In this document: piece by piece, positions 23,947 through 32,907 of the stretch
Numbering within the stretch: the first letter of the stretch is position 1
Layout of the letters: each line of letters opens with the position of its first letter
Source: Promicromonospora thailandica
GTDB taxonomy: Bacteria > Actinomycetota > Actinomycetes > Actinomycetales > Cellulomonadaceae
NCBI RefSeq assembly: GCF_024171955.1
Contig: NZ_JAMTCS010000009.1
Coordinates: 124,001 to 188,000, forward strand
Length of the DNA stretch: 64,000 bases
Direction: 5' to 3'
Notes under the pieces: generated by a model
Told to the model about the DNA's origin: nothing
The model's database searches: none
What the model saw: the letters and a program-made list of their open reading frames with translations, nothing else
Program-made: the position numbers and the translations under genes

Positions 23947-25040
23947 GCGCCGGGATGACGGGAACCGGCCGCACCGTCGGCGTCGAGGAAGAGCTCATGC
24001 TGGTCGGGCACGACGGCGCACCCATCGCCCGGGCGCAGGACGTGATCGGCAGCGCGCGGCCCGACGACGGGCCGCTCGAGTACGAGCTCATGGAGGAGCA
24101 GATCGAGACGGCCACCCCGCCGCGCTCGTCGCTCGAGGACATCGCCGCCGCGATCCGGGAGGGCCGCGCCGGGGCCCAGGCCGCCGCCGAGCGGCACGAC
24201 GCGCGCATCGCCGCACTGGCCACCTCGCCGCTGGCGCTCGCCGGCACGACGGTCGGCAAGCTGCGCTACCTCCTGGCGCGGGCCGAGTTCGGCCTGACGG
24301 CGCGCGAACAGCTCACCAGCGGCTGCCACGTCCACGTCTCGGTGGCGGACGATGCCGAAGGTGTCGCCGTCCTCGACCGGATCAGCCCGTGGCTGGCGCC
24401 GCTGCTGGCGCTGTCGGCGAACTCGCCCTACTGGATGGGCGACGACTCGGGGTACGCGAGCTTCCGGTCGCAGGTCTGGGCCCGGTGGCACACGGCCGGC
24501 CCGACCCGGCGGTTCGGCAGCCCCGAGGCGTACCACGACGCCGTCAAGAGCCTGGTCGCCACCGGCACCATCCTCGACGAGGGCATGGTGTACTTCGACG
24601 CCCGGCTGTCGGCCCGCTACCCCACGGTCGAGATCCGCGTGGCGGACGTGTGCCTGTCCGCGGACACGGCGACGCTCCTGGCGGCGCTCGCCCGCGCGCT
24701 GGTGGAGACGGCGGCCCGGGCCCGGGACACCCCGGCGCCGGACGTGCCCGTCGAGATCCTGCGCACGGCCCTGTGGCGGGCCGGGCGGTCCGGTCTCAAG
24801 GACGACCTCGTGGACCCGCGCACCTGGCGGCCGGCCCCGGCGCACGACGTCGTCGGCGCCCTGGTGGCCCACGTGCGCGAGGCGCTGGTCGACCAGGGCG
24901 ACCTCGACACCGTCACCGAGCTGCTCGGCGGCCTGTGGGCGTCGGGCGGCGGCGCAGCCCGGCAGCGTGCCTGGGCCGCGGAGTCGGACGGCGACCTCGC
25001 GGCCGTCGCCCGGCGCGCGGCAGAGGCGACGCTGGCCTGA
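23943..25040 (+). CDS. Carboxylate-amine ligase, GCS2/YbdK family
   Basis: This is a 365-residue ATP-dependent ligase related to glutamate-cysteine ligase 2 (YbdK). The signature starts are [10 protein letters not shown] and ETATPPRSS, followed by SGCHVHVSV and a C-terminal [10 protein letters not shown] strand. The family joins a carboxylate to an amine; some actinobacterial homologues act on cysteine and glutamate, but the substrate here is unknown. GTG 23943 overlaps the dxs stop (GTGA), so it is probably translated from the dxs message. Confidence 0.87.
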
Positions 25041-25047
25041 CCGCCGC

Positions 25048-25479
25048 TCACCACGCCCGGCCGGGGGCGCCCCGCCGCCCGGTGTGCGGTTCCGCCACCA
25101 GCACGGCGGCGTCGCAGCCGAACAGGAGCGCGAGCACACCGACCTGGTCGAGCGTCCACGCCGTCCGGCCGCGGAACCGGGCGGAGACCGCCGCCCGGGA
25201 CAGCCCCACCTCGGCCGCGATCTGCATCTGGCTGAGGCCGCGCCGTGCGGCCTCGAACCGGATGGTGGCGGCGCACAGCTGGGCGAGGCCGTCGGTGTAG
25301 AGCGTCGGGGCGCGACGCTCCCGGACGACGGGCTGGAGCGCGTCGTCGAGGTCCGGGTCGAGCCCGTCCGGGTCGTCGAGGTTGCTGAGGTCGATGCCCA
25401 GCACCTGGGCGAGGTCGGCGTCGAGCGGTCGGTCGATGTAGGGGTGCGGGGTGCGCGGGGTGTCGTCGGCTGCGGCCAT
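25048..25479 (-). CDS. Helix-turn-helix (XRE-like) protein
   Basis: This is a 143-residue protein with a C-terminal XRE-type HTH (LSQMQIAAEVGLSRAAVSARF) and an acidic N-terminal half (DLSNLDDPDGLDPDLDDAL). ATG 25479 is chosen; the frame continues upstream into repetitive DNA that is unlikely to be coding. Target and partner are unknown. It is convergent with the GCS2 ligase gene, with 7 bp between stops. Confidence 0.75.
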   Translation of the reverse strand: MAAADDTPRTPHPYIDRPLDADLAQVLGIDLSNLDDPDGLDPDLDDALQPVVRERRAPTLYTDGLAQLCAATIRFEAARRGLSQMQIAAEVGLSRAAVSARFRGRTAWTLDQVGVLALLFGCDAAVLVAEPHTGRRGAPGRAW

Positions 25480-25546
25480 GACACCAGCCTGCCCGCCCGT
25501 CCTCCCGGGTGCGCCGCTCCGTCCACAGGTCTGGAGGTCTGCGCGC

Positions 25547-25640
25547 CCTGGACCGCCCCTGAACGGCACCGAATCGTCCTGAACGGCCCTGGGCTTGTCC
25601 TGACGGCCCCGGGCTTGTCCTGACTGCCCTGGGGAGCCGG
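25547..25640. repeat. Degenerate direct repeats of about 24 bp
   Basis: Three to four imperfect copies built on CTGAACGGCCCTGGGCTTGTC-like units (shown here in part: GGGCTTGTCCTGACGGCCC) lie upstream of the HTH gene. They belong to the 597-bp gene-free stretch 25480-26076 between the divergent HTH and GNAT genes, which also contains a 9-bp minisatellite and a long hairpin. No gene is supported in that stretch. Confidence 0.6.
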
Positions 25641-25689
25641 ACTGCCAGGCGTGCCTGGAACGCTCGGACTGGCCGAGCACGTCGGGGAA

Positions 25690-25821
25690 TGCCGGGCCTG
25701 CTGGGATCGCCGGGAGTGCCGGGCCTGCCGGGCCTGCCGGGACTGCCGAAAGAGCCGAGCCTGCCGGAAGTGCCAGTAGTGCCGGGAGTGCCGGGCGCGC
25801 CGGGAGCGCCCGGGAGTGCCC
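25690..25821. repeat. 9-bp minisatellite (TGCCGGGMS)
   Basis: About 14 tandem, diverged copies of a 9-bp unit resembling TGCCGGGAG or TGCCGGGCC occur here. Because the period is a multiple of three, both strands read through as Gly-Pro-rich, collagen-like peptides, but no start, ribosome-binding site or stable domain supports translation. It looks like slippage-generated intergenic DNA. Confidence 0.75.
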
Positions 25822-25888
25822 TGTGGCGCGCCGCGGGGCGCCTCGCCTCGCGGGTGGGGTGCCGGCTGGGCCAGATCGCGTCGACGTC

Positions 25889-25945
25889 AGCCACGACGAG
25901 TCTTCGTGAGCCGAACAGTACGGCTCACGAAGACTCGTCGCGGCT
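25889..25945. repeat. Long hairpin in a divergent intergenic region
   Basis: Two 25-nt arms (25889-25913 and 25921-25945) pair with one mismatch around a 7-nt loop, AACAGTA. The inner 20 bp (CGACGAGTCTTCGTGAGCCG and its complement) are perfect. It lies about 130 bp upstream of the GNAT gene and 400 bp upstream of the HTH gene. No gene ends here, so a terminator role is not obvious. Confidence 0.8.
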
Positions 25946-26076
25946 CAGGCGAACGGAATCAGGCCTGCCCGGCACCCGCTCGACGAAGAACCTCGTCGCC
26001 GCGGCGGAATGTCCGTTCCGACGTGCGGAGGCGGGATTCCTTGCGGCGCGGGGGCCGGAGCGGCGAGGGTGGACGG

Positions 26077-26754
26077 ATGGATCTGGATACCGCCTTCCCG
26101 CCCTTCGGCCTGCGGCTCACCAGCGGCGACCTCGAGCTGCGCATGCCGCACGACGGGGAGCTGCTCGCGCTGGCCGACGTCGCGCTTGCGGGGCTGCATG
26201 CGCCCGGCAGCCGGCCGTTCATGCGCGAGTGGAACCTCGGCGACCCGGCCCGGGTGCGGATCGACCTGCTGCAGTTCCACTGGAGGCGGCGTGCCGCCAT
26301 GTCGGCCGAGAGCTGGGCGCTGGAGCTGGTCGTGCTCCGCGACGGCGTGCCGATCGGCGTGCAGGGCGCCCACGCCGCCGAGTTCCCGCTGCTGCGCACC
26401 GCGGAGACCGAGTCGTGGCTGGGGCTGGAGTACCAGGGGCAGGGGATCGGCAGGCGGATGCGCCTGATGATGCTGCACCTGCTGTTCGAGGGCTTCGGCG
26501 CCGTCGAGGCGACGACGGGCGCGTTCGCGGACAACCCGCAGTCGAACGGCCTGTCCCGGTCGCTCGGGTACACGCCGAACGGGCAGGTGCGGCACGACCG
26601 GGAGGGCGAGGTGGCCACGGAGCACCGCTTCCGCATGGCGCGCGAGACGTGGGACGCGCGGCCCGCCGAGCACCGGCCCGACATCACCCTGGAGGGCGTG
26701 GGCCCGGTGCGCGCGATGCTGGGGATGGACGAGCCGGCGGCCGCGCCCGCATAG
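26077..26754 (+). CDS. GNAT-family N-acetyltransferase (RimJ/RimL-like)
   Basis: This is a 225-residue acetyl-CoA-dependent acyltransferase. The acetyl-CoA loop is LEYQGQGIGRRMRLMML, and FADNPQSNGLSRSLGYTPNG is the typical C-terminal motif of RimJ/RimL-type enzymes. The acceptor is unknown. ATG 26077 is chosen from context, with GAGGGTGG upstream. Its stop is 3 bp from the convergent PPOX gene's stop. Confidence 0.87.
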   Translation: MDLDTAFPPFGLRLTSGDLELRMPHDGELLALADVALAGLHAPGSRPFMREWNLGDPARVRIDLLQFHWRRRAAMSAESWALELVVLRDGVPIGVQGAHAAEFPLLRTAETESWLGLEYQGQGIGRRMRLMMLHLLFEGFGAVEATTGAFADNPQSNGLSRSLGYTPNGQVRHDREGEVATEHRFRMARETWDARPAEHRPDITLEGVGPVRAMLGMDEPAAAPA

Positions 26755-26757
26755 CCG

Positions 26758-27402
26758 TCAGCCGTAGATCGTGTCGGCGTACCGCGGGCCGTAGTACGCC
26801 TCGACCTCGTCGAGCGTCTGGTCCTGCCGCTCGAGCGTGTGCGCGATCACCGCGCGGCCCGGCACGGCCTCCGGCTCCCAGGTCTCCGGGTCCCAGGCGC
26901 GCGAACGCAGGAACGCCTTGGAGCAGTGGTGGAACACCTCCTCGACGTCCACCTCCAGCGCGAGCACCGGCACGTTGCGGCGCACCTGGAGCTCCGCGAG
27001 GTAGGGCGCGTCGCGCACGAGGCGCGCCCTGCCGTTGACCCGCAGGGTGTCGCCGCGGCCCGGGAGGAGAAAGATGAGTCCCACGTGCGGGTTGGCCAGC
27101 ACGTTGAGGAACCCGTCGGTGCGGCGGTTGCCGGGGCGCTCCGGGATCGCGAGGGTCCGCTCGTCCAGCACGCGCACGAGCGAGCCCGCGGGGTCTCCCT
27201 TCGGGGAGACGTCGACGGTCCCGTCGGCGTCGGACGTCGCGACAAGGCACAGGGGCGAGGCCTCGAGCCACCGACGGTCGAGGTCGTGCAGCGCGGTGCG
27301 CACCTTGCCCGCGGCCGGGCCCAGCGGCGGCGGGACGATCTCGCGGAGCTCCTCCACCGTCGTGACGGGCGTTCCGCCGAACCTGCTCTGCTCGAGGGTC
27401 AT
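26758..27402 (-). CDS. Pyridoxamine 5'-phosphate oxidase-family flavoprotein
   Basis: This is a 214-residue split-barrel flavoprotein of the PPOX group (MSMEG_1061-like FMN-dependent subfamily). PLCLVATSDADGTVDVSPKGDPAG forms the core FMN-binding strands, and a Cys-Ser-Lys-Ala motif follows in FHHCSKAFLRS. A role in FMN- or F420-dependent redox chemistry is inferred from the fold. ATG 27402 fixes an N-terminus of MTLEQSRFGG. Confidence 0.85.
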   Translation of the reverse strand: MTLEQSRFGGTPVTTVEELREIVPPPLGPAAGKVRTALHDLDRRWLEASPLCLVATSDADGTVDVSPKGDPAGSLVRVLDERTLAIPERPGNRRTDGFLNVLANPHVGLIFLLPGRGDTLRVNGRARLVRDAPYLAELQVRRNVPVLALEVDVEEVFHHCSKAFLRSRAWDPETWEPEAVPGRAVIAHTLERQDQTLDEVEAYYGPRYADTIYG

Positions 27403-27478
27403 GCGCCCAACATAGACCCGCCGTACAGGACCGGCGCAGATGGGACATGTCAGACCATCCGGGTACGCTCGCAGCGCC

Positions 27479-29680
27479 ATGACCGAGCAGAGCACCCTCA
27501 CCGACCCCGCGGACGCCCCCGCCGTCCCGCCCCGCACGTGGAAGCCGCGCGCGGCCCGCCGCGTCCTGGACCAGGCCCGGGACCTGCTCGCGGACGCCCG
27601 GCTGCTCACGACCGCGGACCTCGACCTGCGCGAGCGCGTCCGCGACGCGTACACGGCCACCCGCGAGGTGCGCGTGCACGCCGGGCTGCGCACCGTGCCC
27701 GTCATGGCCCTGGAGGAGCGGCGCAAGAAGCTGCGCGTCGCCGTCCTGGAGAAGGCCGGCTTCACGCAGGTCACGCAGGTGCTCGTGGCCGGCACCGAGC
27801 GGCTCGTGGCCGCGGGCATCGGCGCGGGCACCGCCCGGCTCGCCGTGTCCGCTGCACGCGAGCTCGCCGACGAGGTCGACGCCGACCTGCGCTTCCGCAT
27901 AGACGTCGACCCCGACGACCCGTACGCGACCGTGCTGGTCCAGGCGCTGTACGCCTTCGGGCTCGCCACCGACGCCCGCCACCGGCACCTCGACGAGGCG
28001 CGCCGCGTGGCCGACGTCGTCCCCGCCCGGCTCGAGCCGGCGCTCCCGGCCACCAGCCTGTGGCGACGCCTCATGACCCCCGCCGACCGCCGGTCGGCGG
28101 CCCACGCCGCCGTCTCGGTGCTCGCCGACCAGGTCACGGCCGCCCGCCTGACCGACGACGCGCGGGCGGTGCGCGCCGCCGTCGGGCAACCGCCCGAGGG
28201 AGCCCAGGTGTGGGCCGACTTCGAGGCCCGGTCCGCCGAGTACTACGGGCTGCTCTCCCAGGTGGTCGACCTCGGCGACGACCACGAGGCCGCCGAGGGT
28301 GGCCTGCCCGCCGACGTCGTGCGGCGGGTCGAGGCCCAGCCCCTGGACCGCAGCCTGCTGCGCGCCAGCCTGCGTGGCTACCAGCAGTTCGGCGCGAAGT
28401 ACGCCCTGGTGCAGCGCCGCACGATCCTCGGCGACGAGATGGGCCTGGGCAAGACCATGCAGTCCATCGCGGTCGCCGCGCACCTGGTGGCCACCGGCGG
28501 CACCCACGTGCTCGTGGTCTGCCCGGCGAGCGTCGTCACCAACTGGAAGCGGGAGGTGGAGCAGCACTCCGACCTCACCGCCGTGGTGCTGCACGGAACC
28601 GACCGGGAGCAGGCGGCGGCCCGCTGGGCCGACGACGGCGGCGTCGCGGTCACCACCTTCGAGGTGCTCGGCCGGCTCGACCTGCCCCACGACCTGCGGC
28701 CCGCGCTCACGGTCGTCGACGAGGCGCACTACGTGAAGAACCCCGAGACCCTGCGCGGCCGCGAGGTGCGGCGCTGGGCCGACCGCTCCGACCGCGTCCT
28801 GTTCCTGTCCGGTACACCGATGGAGAACAAGGTCGCCGAGTTCAAGAACATGGTGGGCTACCTCCAGCCCGAGGTCGCCGCGCAGCTCGACCCCAACGCG
28901 GGGCTGTCGGGCGCCAAGGCGTTCCGCCGCATCGTCGCGCCCGCCTACCTGCGCCGCAACCAGGAGGACGTGCTCACCGAGCTGCCCGAGATGGTGCAGG
29001 TCGAGGAGTGGGAGCAGTTCGGTCCGGTCGACGGCGCCGCCTACCGCGACGCGGTGCTCGCCGGGAACTTCATGTCGATGCGCCAGGCCGCGTTCGCGGT
29101 CTCCGACGCGGCCGACTCCGCCAAGCTCGTGCGCCTGCGCGAGCTCGTCACCGAGGCCGTCGACGGCGGCCGCCGCGTCATCGTCTTCTCCTACTTCCTC
29201 TCGGTGCTGGACCAGGTCATGAACCTGCTCGGCGACCTTGCCGTCGGCCCGCTGACCGGAGCCGTACCCGTGCCCGAGCGGCAGGCCATGGTCGACGCGC
29301 TGTCCGCACCCGGCGGACCGTCCGTGCTGGTCAGTCAGATCACCGCCGGGGGCGTCGGCCTCAACGTGCAGGCCGCCAGCGTGGTCATCTTCTGCGAGCC
29401 CCAGGTCAAGCCCACCATCGAGGCGCAGGCCGTCGCCCGCGCCCACCGCATGGGCCAGACCCGCACCGTCCAGGTGCACCGGCTCCTCGTGGAGCAGTCC
29501 GTGGACCAGCGCATGATGGAGATTCTCGGCTCCAAGGCCGCGCTCTTCGAGGAGTTCGCCCGGCAGTCCGAGATCACCGACGCGTCGCCCTCCGCGGTCG
29601 ACGTCGACGCGCCCTCCGAGACCTCGCTCTCACGCACCATCCTCGCCGAGGAGCAGCGCCGCCTCGGCAGCCCGGTGTGA
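27479..29680 (+). CDS. SNF2-family DEAD/DEAH helicase
   Basis: This is a 733-residue ATPase of the SNF2 group. The N-terminal 290 residues are an uncharacterised helical region. Motor motifs: I DEMGLGKTMQ, II DEAHYVKN, III SGTPMENK, and motif V-VI ITAGGVGLNVQAA to ARAHRMGQTRTV. The protein would translocate on double-stranded DNA or remodel DNA-protein complexes. There is no nuclease or methyltransferase partner next to it, so a defence role is not supported. The downstream ATPase gene begins 45 bp after the stop. Confidence 0.9.
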   Translation: MTEQSTLTDPADAPAVPPRTWKPRAARRVLDQARDLLADARLLTTADLDLRERVRDAYTATREVRVHAGLRTVPVMALEERRKKLRVAVLEKAGFTQVTQVLVAGTERLVAAGIGAGTARLAVSAARELADEVDADLRFRIDVDPDDPYATVLVQALYAFGLATDARHRHLDEARRVADVVPARLEPALPATSLWRRLMTPADRRSAAHAAVSVLADQVTAARLTDDARAVRAAVGQPPEGAQVWADFEARSAEYYGLLSQVVDLGDDHEAAEGGLPADVVRRVEAQPLDRSLLRASLRGYQQFGAKYALVQRRTILGDEMGLGKTMQSIAVAAHLVATGGTHVLVVCPASVVTNWKREVEQHSDLTAVVLHGTDREQAAARWADDGGVAVTTFEVLGRLDLPHDLRPALTVVDEAHYVKNPETLRGREVRRWADRSDRVLFLSGTPMENKVAEFKNMVGYLQPEVAAQLDPNAGLSGAKAFRRIVAPAYLRRNQEDVLTELPEMVQVEEWEQFGPVDGAAYRDAVLAGNFMSMRQAAFAVSDAADSAKLVRLRELVTEAVDGGRRVIVFSYFLSVLDQVMNLLGDLAVGPLTGAVPVPERQAMVDALSAPGGPSVLVSQITAGGVGLNVQAASVVIFCEPQVKPTIEAQAVARAHRMGQTRTVQVHRLLVEQSVDQRMMEILGSKAALFEEFARQSEITDASPSAVDVDAPSETSLSRTILAEEQRRLGSPV

Positions 29681-29725
29681 CGACACAGCCGGGCACGACG
29701 GGTGTGATAACCGCAGGATGCGGAC

Positions 29726-32347
29726 ATGGGGTTCACTGACGTGGTGCCCCTGCCGTCGACACGCTCCGGTACGACCCCCACGCACGCCACCTCACCCGCA
29801 CGGCTGCTCGCACCCGCGCGCCGCACCGTGCCGTTCGTGGGCCGCGCCGCCGAGCTGGCGTCGTACCGCGCCTGGTGCGCCGACCCGCGGCCCGTCGCCG
29901 TACGCCTGGTCAGCGGCCCGCGCGGCGTCGGCAAGACGCGGCTCGCCCGCGAGATCGCGCACACGCAGGCACGCACGGGCTGGACCTGCCTCCACGTACC
30001 CGACGGCGCGGAGCGCACCGCCCTCGCCACCGTGCCCGAGGGCGTCCCCGCGCTCCTCCTCGTCGACGACGCCGCCGGCCGGGGCCCGGCGCTCACGGAC
30101 CTGCTGCGGTCCGCGGCGCGGCGCCGGACCGGGACCCTGCGCATCCTGCTGGTGGCGCGCGAGGCGGGCGTCTGGTTCGACCGTCTGGAGACGGGCGATC
30201 CGGGCACGGAGGCGCTGCTCGGACCGGCGCGCGTCGACCGGGCGCTGCGGGCGGAGGTGCTCCCGGGACAGGTGGACGCGCGCATGGTGGCGGCGTTCGC
30301 CGGGCCGTTCGCCGAGGCCCGCGGGCTGGCGGCGCCGGAGATGGTCGTCGCGTCCGTGCCGGGCAACGGTGCCCGCATGCTCGACCTGCAGGCGGCGGCC
30401 CTGTGCGCCGTCCTGCGGACCCGGGCGGACCGGCCGGCCGGTCCGGTGCCGGTAGACGTGGCCGACGCGCTCGACGAGCTGCTCGAGCACGAGCGCTGGA
30501 GCTGGTTCCGCTCTGCGGAGGAGGCCGGCGTGCTGGGGGAGAAGGGTTTCCTGCCCGAGGCCATGGACGCGCTCGTGGCCGCGGCGACGCTGACGGACGT
30601 GCGGACGCCCGAGCTCGCGGAAGGGCTGGTGCGGCGGGTCGGCGTGGTGCTGCCGGGCGCGGTGCCGGGGGCGCCGGACCGGGTCCCTTCCCCGGGCGGC
30701 GAACGGGTGGCGCGGTGGCTCCTCGACCTGGACCCTGCGCGGTCGCTGCCCGGCCGGCTGACCGACCCCCATCTGCTCGCGGAGCTGGCCGACGTGCCCG
30801 GCCTGCTCGGTGCGTCCGTGGGCACCGGGGACCCGTCCTCGGGGCCGTCGGCCGCGCTCCGGGCTGCCCTGCGGATGGCCGACGCTGTGGCCGAGCGGCT
30901 CGACGCGCGGACCGAGGACCACGGCCCGGCGGTGGACCGGCTGGGCGCGGTGGTCGCGGCGCTGCCGGAGGACCACGACGTGCTGCGGAGGGTGTCCGGG
31001 GCGCTGCCGCACCCGTCGCTGGCGCTGGGGGAGCTGCGGGCCGAGCTCGCGCTGCGGACGCTGGCCGCGGTCGGCGCGCGAGATGCGGGTCCCGACGACC
31101 GCGAGCGGCTCGCCGAGGCGGCCCGCGATGCGGGCGCCGCCCTGCGCGCCGTGGGCCGGCCGCGCGAGGCGGAGCGGCACGAACGCCGGGCGGAGGCCGC
31201 GCTCCGCGAGCTCGCCGCGGCCGATCCCGGCCGGTTCCGCCCGCGCCTGGCCGCTCTGCTCGCGGGACTCGGCGCGTCGTACGCGGACCAGGGGCGTCCC
31301 GCTGAGGCGGCGGGCTGTGCCCGGGAGGCGGTCGAGCTGTTCCGCCGCACGGCCGCGGACCGGCCCGACGGCGCGAACGCGGGCGTGGCGGACGCCGGCC
31401 TGGCGGACGCGCTGTCGGTCCTGGCCGCGGCGTCCGCCGCGCTCGGGGACGTGCCGGCCGCCCTGGCCGCGAGCCGCGAGGCGGCGGACTTCTGGCGTGG
31501 TCTCGCGGCCGAGGAGCGGTCCGCGCCGGGCCTGGCGCGGACGCTGACCGACGTCGCGCGGAACCTGGCGGCGCTCGGGCGCACGGCGGAGGCGGTCGGC
31601 CCCGCCGACGAGGCGCTGCGGCTGTGGCGGAGCCTGGCCGGGAGCGACCCGGACCGGCACCTGCCCGGCCTGGGCGACACGCTGCGGGTGGCGGGCAAGG
31701 GTCTGGCCGCTCAGAGCGCCGGTGAGGTCGCGGTGGCGTACCTCGAGGAGGCGCTCGACGTGCACCGGCGCACCGCCGAGGAGAATCCGGGCCGGTACCT
31801 GCCGGACCTCGCGGACTCGCTCCAGGCGCTCGGCGAGGTGCTGTCGGAGGCCGGCCGGGGCCAGGAGGGCGTCACGCTCCAGCGGGAGGCCGTCGAGGTG
31901 CAGCGCCGGCTCGTGGCCGACGACCCCGGGCGGTACCGGCCGCGGCTGGCCGGCGCGCTGTCGGCCGTCGGCTCCGCGTACTCCCGCCTGGACCGGCCGC
32001 TGGCGGCCCTGGACGCGGAGCGCGAGGCGACCCGGACGTGGCGGGAGCTGGCCGCCGTCGAACCGGGTCGTTACGTGCCCCGCCTGGCGCGGTCGCTGAC
32101 CACGGTGAGCACGAGCTTCTCCGGCCTGCGGCTCGACGACGAGGCGGTGGCCCCGGCCGCCGAGGCGGTGGAGCTGCTGCGCGGGCTGGTGGAGCGGGAC
32201 GCGGGTGATGCCGCCGTTCCGGAAAGAGACCGGCACCGGGCGCTGCTGGCCGAGGCCCTGCGCGCACTGGCCCTCGCGCTGCACGACCAGGAGCGTTTCG
32301 GGGAGGCGCAGGCGGCCCGTGCGGAGGCGGAGGACCTGGCCCGATGA
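29726..32347 (+). CDS. STAND-like ATPase with C-terminal TPR-like repeats
   Basis: This is an 873-residue protein. A short leader is followed by VPFVGRAAEL (35-44), Walker A GPRGVGKT (64-71, Lys70) and Walker B ALLLVDDA (about 109-116). The C-terminal half (about 430-873) is a series of roughly 45-residue helical pairs with PGRYxPxLAxxL-like turns, resembling the TPR units of bacterial STAND proteins. No effector domain is visible, so it may be a sensor or regulator needing a partner. A possible small coupled ORF overlaps its stop, and a low-GC HTH gene follows. Confidence 0.82.
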   Translation: MGFTDVVPLPSTRSGTTPTHATSPARLLAPARRTVPFVGRAAELASYRAWCADPRPVAVRLVSGPRGVGKTRLAREIAHTQARTGWTCLHVPDGAERTALATVPEGVPALLLVDDAAGRGPALTDLLRSAARRRTGTLRILLVAREAGVWFDRLETGDPGTEALLGPARVDRALRAEVLPGQVDARMVAAFAGPFAEARGLAAPEMVVASVPGNGARMLDLQAAALCAVLRTRADRPAGPVPVDVADALDELLEHERWSWFRSAEEAGVLGEKGFLPEAMDALVAAATLTDVRTPELAEGLVRRVGVVLPGAVPGAPDRVPSPGGERVARWLLDLDPARSLPGRLTDPHLLAELADVPGLLGASVGTGDPSSGPSAALRAALRMADAVAERLDARTEDHGPAVDRLGAVVAALPEDHDVLRRVSGALPHPSLALGELRAELALRTLAAVGARDAGPDDRERLAEAARDAGAALRAVGRPREAERHERRAEAALRELAAADPGRFRPRLAALLAGLGASYADQGRPAEAAGCAREAVELFRRTAADRPDGANAGVADAGLADALSVLAAASAALGDVPAALAASREAADFWRGLAAEERSAPGLARTLTDVARNLAALGRTAEAVGPADEALRLWRSLAGSDPDRHLPGLGDTLRVAGKGLAAQSAGEVAVAYLEEALDVHRRTAEENPGRYLPDLADSLQALGEVLSEAGRGQEGVTLQREAVEVQRRLVADDPGRYRPRLAGALSAVGSAYSRLDRPLAALDAEREATRTWRELAAVEPGRYVPRLARSLTTVSTSFSGLRLDDEAVAPAAEAVELLRGLVERDAGDAAVPERDRHRALLAEALRALALALHDQERFGEAQAARAEAEDLAR

Positions 32348-32469
32348 CTGCGGAGCCGTCCGGCGTCGGTGACGGCGACCGCCACGACGGTTTCGTGACG
32401 GTGGAGCGCGTGATGACGTGGGCGTTTCTTCGCGGACCTGTCGAGGGTGAGATTTCATTGCCTCTTTAA
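32344..32469 (+). CDS. Possible small ORF coupled to the STAND-like gene
   Basis: An ATG overlaps the stop of the preceding gene (ATGA) and opens a 41-codon frame ending MTWAFLRGPVEGEISLPL. The coupling arrangement is typical of actinobacterial operons, but length and composition alone do not prove translation. It resembles nothing I know. Confidence 0.25.
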   Translation: MTAEPSGVGDGDRHDGFVTVERVMTWAFLRGPVEGEISLPL

Positions 32470-32561
32470 CCGCAAGAGTGGAGAAAAGAATCATCGTTCA
32501 ATATCGCAACTCGCACCGATTCGACTGGACTCCGGGCGCCTGGAAGCGCAAGACTTGCCGT

Positions 32562-32786
32562 GTGAACGAAATCACATTGGAAGCCGAAGCCAGGACGCAG
32601 GACCTCACCACGCTCGAAGCCGCGCGACTGCTGGGTGTGTCGAAGCTCCACGTCATCGACCTGCTGGAAGCGGGCGAGATCGATTACCACATGGTCGGTA
32701 CGGACCTCCGGTTCGACGCCGCGGAGATCGCCTCCTACAAGACGGACCGCGAGCACCGCGACGCGGAGTCCCTCGTATCCGCATGA
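32562..32786 (+). CDS. Excisionase-family (MerR-like HTH_17) DNA-binding protein
   Basis: This is a 74-residue protein with the compact winged HTH found in excisionases and in many small actinobacterial regulators: TTLEAARLLGVSKLHVIDLL, then GTDLRFDAAEIASYK. GTG 32562 gives the best fit; the same frame is open upstream to an ATG at 32478. The 32,450-32,620 stretch is visibly less GC-rich than its surroundings. No integrase or PIN-domain toxin, the usual partners of this fold, is present next to it. Confidence 0.7.
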   Translation: MNEITLEAEARTQDLTTLEAARLLGVSKLHVIDLLEAGEIDYHMVGTDLRFDAAEIASYKTDREHRDAESLVSA

Positions 32787-32907
32787 CCCCCGCGCAGCGG
32801 GCGCCCTGGCGCTTCCGCTGACGCCGTGCGGGAGCCTCGCGTACCTGCGATGCCACGCACTCCGACGCCTGAGCGCACGTTCGTCACCAACAGAACGTGC
32901 GCTCTTG

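Noticed and set aside
25689-26076. Collagen-like coding sequence on the plus strand
   Set aside because: It arises from a 9-bp minisatellite, loses the Gly-Pro pattern after 45 codons, runs into the GNAT gene in another frame and has no ribosome-binding site.
27479-32347. SNF2 helicase plus STAND ATPase as a phage-defence operon
   Set aside because: No nuclease, methyltransferase or other effector is present, and the genes around them are ordinary; the evidence is only domain-level.
32562-32786. Integrated element with an excisionase
   Set aside because: No integrase, attachment-site repeat or other mobile gene is seen; the HTH fold is also common in ordinary regulators.
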